Positions 43,054 to 56,550 of a DNA stretch of 64,000 bases are shown here, piece by piece. The stretch's first letter is position 1, and every line of letters starts with the position of its first letter. Origin of the DNA: Bacillus thuringiensis (lineage in GTDB: Bacteria; Bacillota; Bacilli; Bacillales; Bacillaceae_G); assembly GCF_001182785.1 (NCBI RefSeq), contig NZ_CP012099.1:3718501-3782500 (forward strand), in the 5' to 3' direction. Under the pieces are notes generated by a model, which worked only from the letters and a program-made list of their open reading frames with translations, did not search any database and was not told where the DNA came from. A program made the position numbers and the translations under genes.

Positions 43054-44131
43054 AACTCTTCCCCTTCTTTCTTGAAGTTTTCGATCATTGCTAAGAAATC
43101 TTCGAATAAATCATTTGCATCTTCTGGTCCTGCAGAAGCTTCTGGATGGTATTGTACTGTAAATGCTGGGAACTTCGTATGACAAAGACCTTCTACTGTT
43201 CCATCGTTTAAAGCAACATGTGTAATTTCAAGGTCTGTATTTTCAACTGATTCTTCTTCTACTGCGTAACCATGGTTTTGAGATGTAATTGCTACTTTTC
43301 CAGTTGCAAGATTTTTTACTGGATGATTTAAACCACGGTGACCAAATTTCAACTTACTTGTATTTGCACCTGATGCTAGAGCGAATAACTGATGTCCTAG
43401 GCAAATTCCGAATAAAGGAACTTTACCGATAATGTCTTTTAACATTTCAATTGCTTCTGGTACATCTTTCGGGTCTCCAGGTCCATTACTTAACATAATT
43501 CCATCTGGACTAAGGCGTAAAATCTCTTCTGCTGTTGTGTTGTAAGGAACTACAATTACATCACAGTCACGCTTATTTAATTCTCGTAAAATACCATGTT
43601 TCATACCGAAGTCTACTAGTACAACTCGGTGGCCACGACCTGGGCTTGGGTATGGATCTTTCGTTGATACGCGTTTTACATGATCTGTAAATACTGTCGC
43701 TTTTAATTGGCTCACAATGTACTCTACATCTGCATCCATGTTACAAAGGCGTCCGCGTAATGTACCGTATTGACGAATTTTTCTCGTTAATTTTCTCGTA
43801 TCAATTCCTACTAATCCTGGGATGTTTCTTTCTTTTAAGTAATCATTTAACGAAATTTCATTACGGAAATTTGATGGGTGATCACAAATTTCGTTTACGA
43901 TTAAACCATTTACAGATGGGTGAATCGATTCAAAATCGTCACGGTTAATGCCGTAGTTTCCGATTAATGGGTACGTGAATGTTACGATTTGACCGCAATA
44001 TGATGGATCAGATAATGTTTCTTGATATCCAGTCATTCCTGTTGTAAATACAACCTCACCTGACTTTTCGATTTCGCCTCCGAAACCTGTTCCAATTAAT
44101 ACTGTTCCATCTTCTAAGATAAGTTGTCTTT

Positions 44132-44135
<4 letters not shown>
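43038..44135 (-). CDS. carA: Carbamoyl-phosphate synthase small subunit
   Basis: Glutamine amidotransferase that feeds ammonia to CarB. The 365-residue protein has a class I GATase domain with the nucleophile in [11 protein letters not shown] and the His-Glu pair in VQYHPEAS. The start [10 protein letters not shown] follows AAGGAGAG and overlaps the pyrC stop (ATGA). Confidence 0.96.
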
Positions 44136-46325
<2,190 letters not shown>

Positions 46326-46382
46326 TCATCTTTCTGATTTTTATGTTACCACTTTTGCATATTTATAACAACCTTTGTATAA

Positions 46383-46455
46383 AAATACCCTAGTCATGTA
46401 AGACTAGGGTGCAAGGAAGAAGCCACCCTTTTCTGTCTCACAGGACTGAATTAAA
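46383..46455 (-). promoter_or_regulatory. PyrR attenuator before pyrB
   Basis: The minus strand carries the PyrR-binding loop AGTCCTGTGAGACA (46434-46447) and then the terminator stem ACCCTAGTC/GACTAGGGT (46387-46395, 46102-46110 within the same block: 46402-46410) followed by ATTTTT. UMP-bound PyrR would favour the terminator. Confidence 0.9.
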
Positions 46456-46464
46456 AGGTTATTA

Positions 46465-47748
46465 TTATGAAGCAATCTGCTTAGGTTGTTTTATTTGTTT
46501 CGTTTCCGGTAGTAGTAGATTTAACAGTACACCTACAATTGCTGCTAGTGCCATTCCTTCTACTTGGAACGATTCCCCTACGTGAAGTACCGCTCCACCA
46601 ATACCGATTACTAGTATTACTGATGCAATCATTAAGTTTCGTTTGTCACTTAAATCTGTTTTATCATCTACCATCATGCGTAATCCGCTTGATGCAATTA
46701 CACCGAATAGTAAGATTGATACACCACCCATAACTGGTGTTGGGATCGAATGTATCAGTGCAGAAACCTTACCGATAAATCCGAACATGATTGCGAACAC
46801 TGCTGAACCGATGAATAAGTATACACTGTATGCTCTCGTAATTGCTAGCACACCGATGTTTTCACCATACGTTGTATTCGGTGGTCCACCGATAAGTGAT
46901 GCGATTAATGTTGCTACTCCATCACCGAAGATTGAACGGTGTAAACCTGGTTTTTCAATTAAATCTCTTTTAATAACATTTCCTAGTACAATTTGATGTC
47001 CGATATGTTCTGATATTGTTACTAGTGCAACTGGTACCATCAAGAGTACAATCTTCCATGAAAACTCTGGTGTGTATGTTACAAATGGTACTGTGAAATC
47101 TGGTACAACAAACCATTTCGCCTCAGCTACCGGCTTTAAGTCGACTAGCCCTTGGAAGTAAGCGAAGATATATCCGCCGATAATGCCAAGTAACACTGGT
47201 ATGATACTGAAAAATCCTCTTCCGAATATCGAGCAGATAATTGTAATTGCTAATGTTACTAATGCTACTGAAAAGTGTGTAAAGCTATATTTGCCATCCG
47301 CACCGTTCATCGCCATGTTAACTGCTGTATGTGCTAAAGCTAGACCGATTACCATTACTACTGGACCAACTACGATTGGTGGTAGTAATTTCATAATCCA
47401 CTCTGATCCTGATTTCTTAATTCCGAGTGAGATTAAGATGTACACAAGCCCTGCTAGCAAACCGCCAAGCATTGCTGCTCCCGGTCCACCTGCCGTTTTC
47501 GCTGTTATAATCGGTGCGATAAAGGCGAATGATGATCCTAGATAGGCAGGTACTTGACCTTTCGTTATAAGAAGAAACGCTAGCGTTCCTAATCCACTTG
47601 ATATTAATGCTACTGATGGATTCAATCCTGTTAAAAACGGAACAAGCACTGTTGATCCAAACATCGCGAACAAATGTTGTATACTTAAAAATAACCATTT
47701 TCCCGGTTTCGGTACTTCATTAACGTCTAACACTGGCTTTTGTTCCAT
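46465..47748 (-). CDS. pyrP: Uracil permease
   Basis: NCS2-family proton:uracil symporter in the cytoplasmic membrane. The 427-residue protein has about 14 hydrophobic segments, the family-like QHLFAMFGSTVLVP motif near the N-terminus and the GGPPNTTYGENIGV segment. The start MEQKPVLD follows AGGAGGATG. Lies second in the pyr operon, between two PyrR attenuators. Confidence 0.95.
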   Translation of the reverse strand: MEQKPVLDVNEVPKPGKWLFLSIQHLFAMFGSTVLVPFLTGLNPSVALISSGLGTLAFLLITKGQVPAYLGSSFAFIAPIITAKTAGGPGAAMLGGLLAGLVYILISLGIKKSGSEWIMKLLPPIVVGPVVMVIGLALAHTAVNMAMNGADGKYSFTHFSVALVTLAITIICSIFGRGFFSIIPVLLGIIGGYIFAYFQGLVDLKPVAEAKWFVVPDFTVPFVTYTPEFSWKIVLLMVPVALVTISEHIGHQIVLGNVIKRDLIEKPGLHRSIFGDGVATLIASLIGGPPNTTYGENIGVLAITRAYSVYLFIGSAVFAIMFGFIGKVSALIHSIPTPVMGGVSILLFGVIASSGLRMMVDDKTDLSDKRNLMIASVILVIGIGGAVLHVGESFQVEGMALAAIVGVLLNLLLPETKQIKQPKQIAS

Positions 47749-47783
47749 TGTTACATCCTCCTTCAGTTTAAATCTTTGCAATA

Positions 47784-47880
47784 AAAAAACTCTTTGTGCC
47801 TGTGCACAAAGAGTCCTACACTTTCGTATGCCAAATTTGACATATGAAAGCCAAGACCCTTTGGCAGCCTCACAGGACTA
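47784..47880 (-). promoter_or_regulatory. PyrR attenuator before pyrP
   Basis: Binding loop AGTCCTGTGAGGCT (47866-47879), then a perfect 11-base terminator stem (47789-47799 with 47804-47814) and a run of seven T in the minus direction. Confidence 0.92.
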
Positions 47881-47894
47881 CATTTAAAAGGGCT

Positions 47895-48440
<546 letters not shown>

Positions 48441-48486
48441 CTACACCTCCAAGCTTTTTTTCTTGCGTGAGAGTAATGGTATAAAA

Positions 48487-48582
48487 AAAGTCCTCTCAGC
48501 GTGTGCGAGAGGACTTTTGAAAAAAGGGTACAGCATACCCTAAGTATTTCAAACCGTTACCTTCTCAACCTCACGGGGCTGT
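48487..48582 (-). promoter_or_regulatory. PyrR attenuator in the pyrR leader
   Basis: Binding loop AGCCCCGTGAGGTT (48567-48580), then the terminator AAGTCCTCTC/GAGAGGACTT (48488-48497 with 48507-48516) and a T-run. Confidence 0.92.
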
Positions 48583-48610
48583 GTTAAAGGATCATTATTT
48601 AACTGTTGTC

Positions 48611-48639
48611 AGTATCTCAGTTTTCTTATGATTTGTCAA
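48611..48639 (-). promoter_or_regulatory. Sigma-A promoter of the pyr operon
   Basis: Minus-strand TTGACA (48634-48639), a 17-base spacer and GATACT (48611-48616), starting the leader that carries the first attenuator. It abuts the stop codon of the rluD-type gene. Confidence 0.8.
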
Positions 48640-48641
48640 TA

Positions 48642-49550
48642 CTATTTCCGTAAAATATTTAATGCTTCTTCAAATACTTCTGGAATCGGTGCCTCAAACT
48701 GAATATATTCACCAGTACGAGGATGATCAAAGCCTAAAATACCCGCATGAAGTGCTTGCCCATTCATATCTAACGTTTTCTTCGGACCATACTTCGGATC
48801 TCCCGCAAGTGGATAGCCAATATATTTCATATGAACACGAATCTGGTGCGTACGTCCCGTTTCTAAGCGACATTCTACAAGTGTAAAGTCTTTAAAACGA
48901 TCTAACACTTGGAAGTGCGTAACAGCGTTTTTACCATTTTCATCAACTGTCATACTTTGACGCTCTTTCTTATCACGAGCAATCGGAGCATCTATCGTTC
49001 CCTTATCATGCGGAATCACACCGTGTACAATCGCTTTGTAACGTCTCGTTACTGTTTTGGCTACAAGCTGATTTACAAGCGATTCATGTGCCATATCATT
49101 CTTAGCAACCATTAATAATCCAGATGTATCTTTATCAATACGATGCACGATACCCGGACGCATTACACCGTTAATGCCTGATAGATCTGTACAATGGTGC
49201 ATAAGGCCGTTTACAAGTGTACCACTTGTATGCCCTGGTGCTGGATGTACAACCATACCGCGTGGTTTATTTACAACAAGCACATCTGCATCTTCATAAT
49301 AAATTTCTAAATTTAAATCCTCTGGTTGAATATCTAACTCTTCCGGCTCAGGAATCGTTACTGTAATTTCATCTTCTTCTTTTACTTTATAATTCACTTT
49401 TACTGCTTTCCCGTTTACCGTCACAACATCATCTTTAATCCATTGCTGTACTTGTGAACGTGACCATTCGTTATTTATTCCTGCAACGAATTTATCAATT
49501 CGCTCATTTTTTTGCTCTTCTGCAACTGTTACTTGTACTACTTCACTCAT
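48642..49550 (-). CDS. RluD-type pseudouridine synthase (YlyB)
   Basis: Converts uridine to pseudouridine in 23S rRNA or other RNA. The 302-residue protein has an N-terminal S4 domain (about 12-75, RIDKFVAGIN..WSRSQVQQWIKD) and the RluA-family catalytic motif HRIDKDTSGLLM, with the essential aspartate. It lies four bases after lspA and, as in B. subtilis (ylyB), just before pyrR. Exact target sites are not known from the sequence. Confidence 0.92.
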   Translation of the reverse strand: MSEVVQVTVAEEQKNERIDKFVAGINNEWSRSQVQQWIKDDVVTVNGKAVKVNYKVKEEDEITVTIPEPEELDIQPEDLNLEIYYEDADVLVVNKPRGMVVHPAPGHTSGTLVNGLMHHCTDLSGINGVMRPGIVHRIDKDTSGLLMVAKNDMAHESLVNQLVAKTVTRRYKAIVHGVIPHDKGTIDAPIARDKKERQSMTVDENGKNAVTHFQVLDRFKDFTLVECRLETGRTHQIRVHMKYIGYPLAGDPKYGPKKTLDMNGQALHAGILGFDHPRTGEYIQFEAPIPEVFEEALNILRK

Positions 49551-49554
49551 TCAA

Positions 49555-50070
<516 letters not shown>

Positions 50071-50104
50071 TCACAATGAACCTTTATAGAAGAATAAAAT
50101 AAAT

Positions 50105-50156
50105 TAAAAAAAGGTAATATAATATCGTTGTGCGTATTCATACATTTACCTTTTCA
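50105..50156 (-). terminator. Possible terminator of the ylyA-type gene
   Basis: AAAAGGTAA (50109-50117) pairs with TTACCTTTT (50146-50154) around a loop of 28 bases, followed by TTTTT in the minus direction. The long loop makes it a weaker candidate. Confidence 0.45.
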
Positions 50157-50467
50157 TAGAAGAATTCATGAATCGTACGGGCAGTCGGCATTGTCTTCAT
50201 TTGCTTTGTCGAAATTAATCTCCCCGTCTCTTCACAAATACCATACATGTCTATTTCCATTTTAAATAATGCGCGTTCTACATCCTTTAAATCCTCTTTT
50301 ATATCATGTAATAGCAATTTTTTCTTTATCTCTTCCTTAATTTCATATCCAAGCTCTTGGCTGAACTCGACATCATATTTGTGCATTACTTCTTTAGCTA
50401 GTCTCTCTTGCAACTCTTTTCTCATCAATTGCAATTCTTCTTTTATTTCCATGTAAATTTCATTCAC
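50138..50467 (-). CDS. TraR/DksA-like protein (YlyA position)
   Basis: A 109-residue protein with a long N-terminal coiled coil (about 1-65) and a C-terminal part with DMYGICEETGRLI, like TraR/DksA proteins. Only one of the usual zinc-binding cysteines remains, and the second CxxC is absent, so the zinc finger is probably lost. It sits between ileS and lspA, where B. subtilis has ylyA, described as an RNA polymerase-binding regulator. Translation starts at GTG (50465-50467) with GGAGG nine bases before. Confidence 0.72.
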   Translation of the reverse strand: MNEIYMEIKEELQLMRKELQERLAKEVMHKYDVEFSQELGYEIKEEIKKKLLLHDIKEDLKDVERALFKMEIDMYGICEETGRLISTKQMKTMPTARTIHEFFYEKVNV

Positions 50468-50587
50468 GTGTACATTCCTCCTAGCTGTAATGTACAGTTA
50501 GTGTGTCCGAAATTTATTTGCTTACCTCACACACATTTTTCCTTCACAGGAAAGAGCCTGAAAGTTATTTTGATATATCATCAAAAT

Positions 50588-50624
50588 AAAAAAACTGACT
50601 GCATGAATAGCAGTCAGTTTTTTT
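50588..50624 (-). terminator. Terminator of ileS
   Basis: AAAACTGACTGC and GCAGTCAGTTTT around a seven-base loop, with T-runs on both sides, directly after the ileS stop. Confidence 0.88.
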
Positions 50625-50625
50625 A

Positions 50626-53391
50626 TTATTTTACATAGTTTTCTTTAACAACTGTTGCACAACGCTCACATAATGTTTCATGTTCAGCATCTTTACCAAT
50701 TGTTTCTGAAACTACCCAACAACGTTCACATGTTTCACCAGTTGCTTGAGCAACAACAACCGCTGTATGTTCATACTTCGGTGCATCTGCTGGCGCTTCT
50801 TCCATCATACCACCAAGTTTATACTCAGAAACGATGAATAATTGCTTTAAGTCTTCGCTAATAGACTCTAACATAGCTTTCATTTCTGCAGTTGGATATA
50901 GCGTAATGCTTGCATTTAATGACTTACCGATTACTTTTTCATTACGAGCTACTTCTAGTGCTTTTAACACGTCATCACGTAATGTCATAAATGCATCCCA
51001 TTTTGTTTTTAATGCTTCCGCGTCATCTAATTGTACAGCTTCTGGCATATCAGTTAATTGTACACTTTCTTCTGTTACGCCTGGAATGTATGGCCATACT
51101 TCATCAGCTGTATGCGGTAAGATTGGTGTTACAAGTTTCGTTAACGCAACAAGAACATCATATAATACAGTTTGAATTGCACGACGATCTTCGTGGTTTG
51201 CACCTTCAATGTATAAAATGTCTTTTGCAAAGTCTAAGTAGAATGAGCTTAAATCAATTGTACAGAAGTTATGAATTGCATGATACACAGCAGCGAAGTC
51301 GTATGTCTCATATGCTTCTTTAACTTTTGTAATTAAGTCATTTAATTTCACTAACATGTAACGATCTACTTCACGAAGTTCAGATACAGCTACTGCATTT
51401 TCACTTGGCTTAAAGTCGTCTAAGTTTCCTAATAAGAAACGGAATGTGTTACGGATTTTACGATACACTTCTGCTACTTGTTTTAAAATATCATCTGAAA
51501 TACGTACGTCAGATTGATAGTCAACAGAAGATACCCATAAGCGTAAAATATCTCCGCCTAATTGATCCATAATTTTCTTCGGTACGACGATGTTTCCAAT
51601 CGACTTACTCATTTTACGCCCTTCACCATCTAGTACGAAACCGTGACTTAATACGCCTTTATATGGAGCTTTACCTGTTACAGCAACTGCTGTTGATAAT
51701 GAAGAGTTAAACCAACCACGATACTGGTCAGATCCTTCTAAATATAAATCAGCTGGACGCTGTAAATCTTCGCGCTCTTCTAATACCGCTTGGTGAGAAG
51801 AACCTGAATCGAACCATACATCCATGATGTCTGTTTCTTTACGGAATTCGCCATTTGGGCTACCTAGATGTGTAAATCCTTCTGGTAATAGATCTTTCGC
51901 TTCACGCTCGAACCATACGTTTGAACCGTGTTCACGGAATAAATCTGCTACATGGTTAATTGTTTCATCCGTAATAATTGGATCACCATTCTCAGCATAG
52001 AATACCGGAATTGGCACACCCCATGCACGCTGACGAGAAATACACCAGTCACCACGGTCACGAACCATATTATGAAGACGAGTTTCTCCCCATGCTGGTA
52101 CCCATTTTGTTTCCGCTACAGCTTCTATTAATTCTTTACGGAATGCTTCAATAGATGCAAACCACTGTGCTGTCGCACGGAAAATAATTGGTTTTTTCGT
52201 TCTCCAATCATGTGGGTATGAATGCGTAATGAATGTTAGTTTCAGTAAAGCGCCTACTTCTTCTAATTTTTCTGTAATTGGCTTGTTAGCTTTATCATAG
52301 AATAAGCCTTCAAATCCAGGTGCTTCATTTGTTAATACACCTTTATCATCAACTGGGCAAAGTACTTCTAATCCATACTTTTTACCAACAATGAAGTCAT
52401 CTTCCCCATGTCCTGGTGCTGTATGAACACAACCTGTACCTGCATCTGTTGTTACATGATCTCCTAGCATAACTAATGAATCACGATCGTAGAATGGATG
52501 TTTTGCAACTGTGTACTCAAGTTCGCTACCTTTTACTGTCTTCACAACTTCAGCATTTTCCCACTCTAACGTTTTTGCAACTGTCTCAAACAGCTCAGAA
52601 GCAATAATATATTTCTCATCATTTACTTTTACAATGCTATATTCAAGCTCTGGGTGAACAGAAATACCTAAGTTTGCAGGTAATGTCCAAGGTGTCGTTG
52701 TCCAAATGATGTACTTTTCATCACCTTCTAATACGTTCTTTCCGTCTTTTACAGGGAATGCTACGTAAATAGATGCTGATTTTTTATCTTGGTATTCAAT
52801 TTCAGCTTCTGCTAAAGCAGATTCACTCGTTGGAGACCAGTAAACTGGTTTTTGCCCTTTATAGATATAACCTTTTTTCGCCATGTCACCAAACACTTTA
52901 ATTTGTTGTGCTTCATAAGCTGGCTCTAAAGTAATATATGGATTATCCCAATCTGCACGTACACCTAGACGCTTAAATTGTTCACGTTGACGTTCTACTT
53001 GTTCATATGCATACTCTGCACATAACTTACGGAACTCAGCAACTGTCATTTCTTTACGTTTTACACCTTTATTTGTTAAAGCTTGTTCAATTGGTAAACC
53101 GTGCGTATCCCATCCTGGAACATATGGCGCACTAAAACCAGTCATTGATTTATAACGAACAATAAAGTCTTTTAATACTTTATTTAATGCATGTCCCATA
53201 TGAATGTCACCATTCGCATATGGAGGTCCATCATGCAATACAAATAAAGGACGACCTTTTGTATGTTCTTGTACTTTTTCGTAAATATTCATTTCAGCCC
53301 ATTTTTCTTGCATTGCAGGCTCACGTTTTGGTAAATTCCCACGCATTGGGAACTCTGTTTTCGGCATCAGTAATGTATTTTTGTACTCCAT
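50626..53391 (-). CDS. ileS: Isoleucyl-tRNA synthetase
   Basis: Charges tRNA-Ile and edits valine. The 921-residue class I synthetase has the HIGH-type motif in [15 protein letters not shown], a CP1 editing domain (about 200-400, [12 protein letters not shown] and [15 protein letters not shown]), the KMSKS motif and a C-terminal zinc ribbon with two cysteine pairs ([16 protein letters not shown]). The ATG (53389-53391) follows AAGGAGG by eight bases. It is controlled by the T-box leader. Some Bacillus of this group have a second IleRS elsewhere. Confidence 0.96.
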   Translation of the reverse strand: MEYKNTLLMPKTEFPMRGNLPKREPAMQEKWAEMNIYEKVQEHTKGRPLFVLHDGPPYANGDIHMGHALNKVLKDFIVRYKSMTGFSAPYVPGWDTHGLPIEQALTNKGVKRKEMTVAEFRKLCAEYAYEQVERQREQFKRLGVRADWDNPYITLEPAYEAQQIKVFGDMAKKGYIYKGQKPVYWSPTSESALAEAEIEYQDKKSASIYVAFPVKDGKNVLEGDEKYIIWTTTPWTLPANLGISVHPELEYSIVKVNDEKYIIASELFETVAKTLEWENAEVVKTVKGSELEYTVAKHPFYDRDSLVMLGDHVTTDAGTGCVHTAPGHGEDDFIVGKKYGLEVLCPVDDKGVLTNEAPGFEGLFYDKANKPITEKLEEVGALLKLTFITHSYPHDWRTKKPIIFRATAQWFASIEAFRKELIEAVAETKWVPAWGETRLHNMVRDRGDWCISRQRAWGVPIPVFYAENGDPIITDETINHVADLFREHGSNVWFEREAKDLLPEGFTHLGSPNGEFRKETDIMDVWFDSGSSHQAVLEEREDLQRPADLYLEGSDQYRGWFNSSLSTAVAVTGKAPYKGVLSHGFVLDGEGRKMSKSIGNIVVPKKIMDQLGGDILRLWVSSVDYQSDVRISDDILKQVAEVYRKIRNTFRFLLGNLDDFKPSENAVAVSELREVDRYMLVKLNDLITKVKEAYETYDFAAVYHAIHNFCTIDLSSFYLDFAKDILYIEGANHEDRRAIQTVLYDVLVALTKLVTPILPHTADEVWPYIPGVTEESVQLTDMPEAVQLDDAEALKTKWDAFMTLRDDVLKALEVARNEKVIGKSLNASITLYPTAEMKAMLESISEDLKQLFIVSEYKLGGMMEEAPADAPKYEHTAVVVAQATGETCERCWVVSETIGKDAEHETLCERCATVVKENYVK

Positions 53392-53439
53392 GCTCAATTC
53401 CTCCTTACATGTATAAAAGAAATACTTAAAAAACGGAAT

Positions 53440-53690
53440 AAAAAAGAGACTTTCTCATCCCAAAAAGGGACGAGAAAGTCTCCCGCGGTACCACCCTAGT
53501 AGATTTTATACATATGTATAGAATCCTCTTATATTCTTAACGCGAATACACGCCTACGCTTACTCTATTTGTTCAGCGCGGAACTCCAGGGTGATATTCC
53601 CACTATCTCCTTATCCTGAGCTTACACCATCCTCAGTTCGCTATATAAGGTTTGAAAAGGTACTTATCCCTATCTTCGTTTTTCTTAATA
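53440..53690 (-). promoter_or_regulatory. T-box riboswitch, isoleucine (AUC)
   Basis: The leader of ileS. The conserved T-box AGGGTGGTACCGCGG reads on the minus strand at 53483-53497. The terminator stem is 53446-53461 with 53467-53482, followed by a T-run. In Stem I the specifier is ATC at 53593-53595 (in GAATATCACC), an Ile codon. Uncharged tRNA-Ile should prevent termination. The 345-base gap before ileS holds nothing else. Confidence 0.93.
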
Positions 53691-53736
53691 AATATGTTGT
53701 TTAAAATTATATGTAATAATGAGAAAAACGTCAAGC

Positions 53737-54243
53737 TTACACTGTTTCTTCTTTCTTCAACAGTTCATCTACTTCGTCTTCTAACTCAATTAGTTTATCC
53801 CAATCATCGTTGTTTAACATTTCAAGCTGTGTTTCTAATAACATACGGAAACGAGTTCGGAATACTTTCGCTTGTTTCTTTAGCTCTTCAATATCAAAAG
53901 CAACTTTTCTTGATTTTACTAATGCTTCGTTAATAATACGATCTGCATTCTTTTCAGCTTCACGCACAATTAATTTCGCTTCTTTTTGCGCATTACGTTT
54001 TACTTCTTCCGCTGCTTCTTGTGCAACAACGATAGATTTGTTTAACGTATCTTCAATATTAGAGAAATGATCTAACTTCCCTTCTAACTGCGCAACTTTT
54101 TCTTCTAAAGCTTTTTTCTCACGAATGACCAATTCATAATCTTTGATAATTTGATCAAGAAACTCATTTACTTGATCTTCATCATAGCCACGGAATCCGC
54201 GACCAAATTCTTTGTTATGAATATCTAATGGTGTTAACGGCAC
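53737..54243 (-). CDS. divIVA: Cell division / pole-binding protein DivIVA
   Basis: Binds curved membrane at septa and poles, placing the Min system and anchoring the origin during sporulation. The 168-residue protein begins MPLTPLDIHNKEFGRGFRGYDEDQV, the membrane-binding DivIVA domain, followed by a long coiled coil (about 60-160). Translation starts at GTG behind GGAGGTG. A possible Spo0A box lies just upstream. Confidence 0.95.
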   Translation of the reverse strand: MPLTPLDIHNKEFGRGFRGYDEDQVNEFLDQIIKDYELVIREKKALEEKVAQLEGKLDHFSNIEDTLNKSIVVAQEAAEEVKRNAQKEAKLIVREAEKNADRIINEALVKSRKVAFDIEELKKQAKVFRTRFRMLLETQLEMLNNDDWDKLIELEDEVDELLKKEETV

Positions 54244-54282
54244 AACGCCACCTCCAAGTAGTTATCTAAATTTCCTCTTTCA

Positions 54283-54311
54283 ATTATATCTTTTCTTCGA
54301 CAAAATAGGAG
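54283..54311 (-). promoter_or_regulatory. Possible internal promoter with Spo0A box before divIVA
   Basis: Minus-strand TATAAT (54283-54288) has only CTCCTA at the -35 place (17 bases away). Between them is TTTTGTCGAA (54296-54305), which contains the Spo0A box core TGTCGAA. Confidence 0.45.
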
Positions 54312-54332
54312 GATTTCCTTCTAAAAAACCAA

Positions 54333-55100
54333 TCATTTTAGTATACCATACAAAATTCTCCATTTGTCGCGTTTTGTTCTACCTTCTACAGAAAATAATT
54401 TGCTTCGTCCATATCCTCTAACAGAAAAAACATCTCCTGGATAACATTCATAAGAAGTTTGCTCCACTGTTTTCCAATTGACTTTTACTAAACCATTTTT
54501 TATGAAAGGTTGTACTTTCTGTCTAGATAAATGTAACATTTCAGCTAACATAACATCTAAACGAAGTGAAGAAACCGTTCCAGATTTCTCCCCCCACGTT
54601 TCATGTATCTGTAGAATTTGTTCTCCTTGCACTGACACTAAAGAGACTTTTACTTTCCCTATTGATTGTAAGTTCATCTCAATATACGATACGATTTCTT
54701 TCGCAACTACAATTTGGGCACGATTTTCTTGCAGCAAAATATCACCACATTTTTCTCTCGTTAAACCAAGTGACATAAATGTACCTAATATTTGCCTATG
54801 TTCTAGCGTATAAAACTTGGAAGGATAGTCAATTTCTAATACTTCTACTTGAAATTCTTCTTCATTTAATTCTAGATAGTCTGGATAAATGAGTGCTCTT
54901 TTACGCTCTGCATTAGGCGTTGCACCACCAAATTGCACAGCAACATCTCCTTGTCCAATTACCATAGAAACAATTTGTTGCTGTCTTGGATCAAGGAAGT
55001 CTGTTAATTTCACTTGATGGTACTCCGCCGTTCGCTTCCACTCTAGCACTTTATCTACAAAGACCTCTTCATCAGGCCTAAAATGTTCGTAAATGCTCAT
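54333..55100 (-). CDS. ylmH: YlmH / RqcP2-like S4-domain RNA-binding protein
   Basis: The 255-residue protein has a C-terminal S4 RNA-binding domain (about 180-245, MLHLSRQKVQPFIKNGLVKVNWK) after an N-terminal domain. YlmH has been described as a ribosome quality-control factor that helps add alanine tails, working beside RqcH (also in this window, 28385) and RqcP. Lies between ylmG and divIVA, as in B. subtilis. Confidence 0.88.
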   Translation of the reverse strand: MSIYEHFRPDEEVFVDKVLEWKRTAEYHQVKLTDFLDPRQQQIVSMVIGQGDVAVQFGGATPNAERKRALIYPDYLELNEEEFQVEVLEIDYPSKFYTLEHRQILGTFMSLGLTREKCGDILLQENRAQIVVAKEIVSYIEMNLQSIGKVKVSLVSVQGEQILQIHETWGEKSGTVSSLRLDVMLAEMLHLSRQKVQPFIKNGLVKVNWKTVEQTSYECYPGDVFSVRGYGRSKLFSVEGRTKRDKWRILYGILK

Positions 55101-55115
55101 GTATTTAACCTCTTA

Positions 55116-55379
55116 CTATAAGAAATAGCTGAACAAACTGAACAAACCACTTTTAGCAAGTTTTAACGCAAAAATCGCAACGAGTGGAGAAATATCAATC
55201 ATACCAAGCGGCGGAATAAATCTGCGGAATGGTTCTAAATACGGTTCACAAATTCGCGCCAAGAACTCTCCAAAAGATGATTCCTTTGCACCAGGAAACC
55301 ATGATAGGAGAATGTAAATAATCAGTGCCCACGAGTAAATCTCGATAGCAGAACTTAACACCATTAAAACTGTTGTCAT
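55116..55379 (-). CDS. ylmG: YggT-family membrane protein YlmG
   Basis: An 87-residue membrane protein with two hydrophobic segments (about 3-24 and 62-85) and the conserved [26 protein letters not shown] segment. YggT proteins are linked to division and nucleoid or photosystem biogenesis; the Bacillus function is not well known. It sits between sepF and ylmH. Confidence 0.9.
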   Translation of the reverse strand: MTTVLMVLSSAIEIYSWALIIYILLSWFPGAKESSFGEFLARICEPYLEPFRRFIPPLGMIDISPLVAIFALKLAKSGLFSLFSYFL

Positions 55380-55385
55380 GGCGTA

Positions 55386-55856
55386 TTACCACCTCTTTAT
55401 ATTTGTTTCTTCTTCTTCACCGAATAACTCTGAAATTGCACCAACAATATCTACATTTTCAGGTGTACACATAAATGTTTTCGGTCCTATTTTTTGAATG
55501 TCCCCGCCTATAGCGTATACAGTACCACTTAAAAAGTCAACGATACGTACCGCTTGATCAGTAGACATTCTCTGCAAATTAATTACAACAGCTCGTCTAC
55601 CTTTTAAGTGGTCCGCAATCCCTTGTGCTTCCGAATATGTGCGTGGTTCTAATAAAACAACTTTTGAAGATTGTTTTGCTGTTTCAATACTCACAACATT
55701 TTGCTTCGGTTGCGCTTTCGGAAACGTAACATCTTGTTGTTCTGGTGGATCTTGCTGCTTTTTCATGTCTGTTTGCTCCTTTTCATAACCATATTGAGCT
55801 GCCTCTTTTTCTTCCGGTGTATCAAAAAAGAAGTATTTTACTTTTGACCAACTCAT
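55386..55856 (-). CDS. sepF: Cell division protein SepF
   Basis: Membrane-tethered protein that forms rings and helps FtsZ filaments make a smooth septum. The 156-residue product has an N-terminal amphipathic stretch ([11 protein letters not shown]), a variable acidic and glutamine-rich linker (about 15-60), and the conserved C-terminal core ([38 protein letters not shown]). It follows ylmE and precedes ylmG. Confidence 0.94.
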   Translation of the reverse strand: MSWSKVKYFFFDTPEEKEAAQYGYEKEQTDMKKQQDPPEQQDVTFPKAQPKQNVVSIETAKQSSKVVLLEPRTYSEAQGIADHLKGRRAVVINLQRMSTDQAVRIVDFLSGTVYAIGGDIQKIGPKTFMCTPENVDIVGAISELFGEEEETNIKRW

Positions 55857-55875
55857 AATAAGATTCTCCTTCCTT

Positions 55876-56550
55876 TTACGCTTTTCCTACTAAAATCGTT
55901 CCCAAACGAATATATGTAGCCCCTTCTTCAATTGCAATCGTGTAATCGTTGGACATTCCCATTGATAATTCTTTACATGGCGCATGTAATAACTCTAGCT
56001 CCTGCACCTCTGTTTGTAGCATACGTAATTCCTTAAAACAGCGTCTGATTTCTTCCTCTTCTTCTGTAAATGGAGCCATCGTCATTAGTCCAACCACTTC
56101 AATTTTATCGAATTCTTGCAAACTTTGAATAAAAGAAACAACCTCTTCTATTGCCAATCCTTGCTTCGATTCTTCAGATGAGGTTTTCACTTGAATAAAG
56201 CATTTCACTTTCTTATCAGCACGTTTCTGAATTTCTTTCGCCAGGGAAAGACGATCTAACGAATGTAAATAATCAATTTCATTAATAATTTCTTTTACTT
56301 TTCTCGTTTGTAATGAGCCAATAAAGTGCCAATTAACTTTTGAACCGAAATGCTCATATTTCTGTAAGAAACCTTCATTTCTATTTTCACCTAAATCGAT
56401 AATTCCAGTTTCAATTACTTCGTTTGTTTTTTCAATCCCTACAGTTTTTGTAACTGCAATAAGTTTAACATCTTGCAACGAACGTCCAGCTCGAGCGCAA
56501 GATTCTTTAATAGCTTCGTTTACAATTACTAAATTTTCTTGTACTGTCAC
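55876..56550 (-). CDS. ylmE: YggS-family pyridoxal phosphate homeostasis protein YlmE
   Basis: The 224-residue PLP-binding protein has the lysine motif [11 protein letters not shown], the [11 protein letters not shown] segment and the C-terminal [22 protein letters not shown] phosphate-binding part. Family members keep PLP and amino acid pools in balance; no enzyme activity is certain. Its start overlaps the ylmD stop by four bases. Confidence 0.93.
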   Translation of the reverse strand: MTVQENLVIVNEAIKESCARAGRSLQDVKLIAVTKTVGIEKTNEVIETGIIDLGENRNEGFLQKYEHFGSKVNWHFIGSLQTRKVKEIINEIDYLHSLDRLSLAKEIQKRADKKVKCFIQVKTSSEESKQGLAIEEVVSFIQSLQEFDKIEVVGLMTMAPFTEEEEEIRRCFKELRMLQTEVQELELLHAPCKELSMGMSNDYTIAIEEGATYIRLGTILVGKA

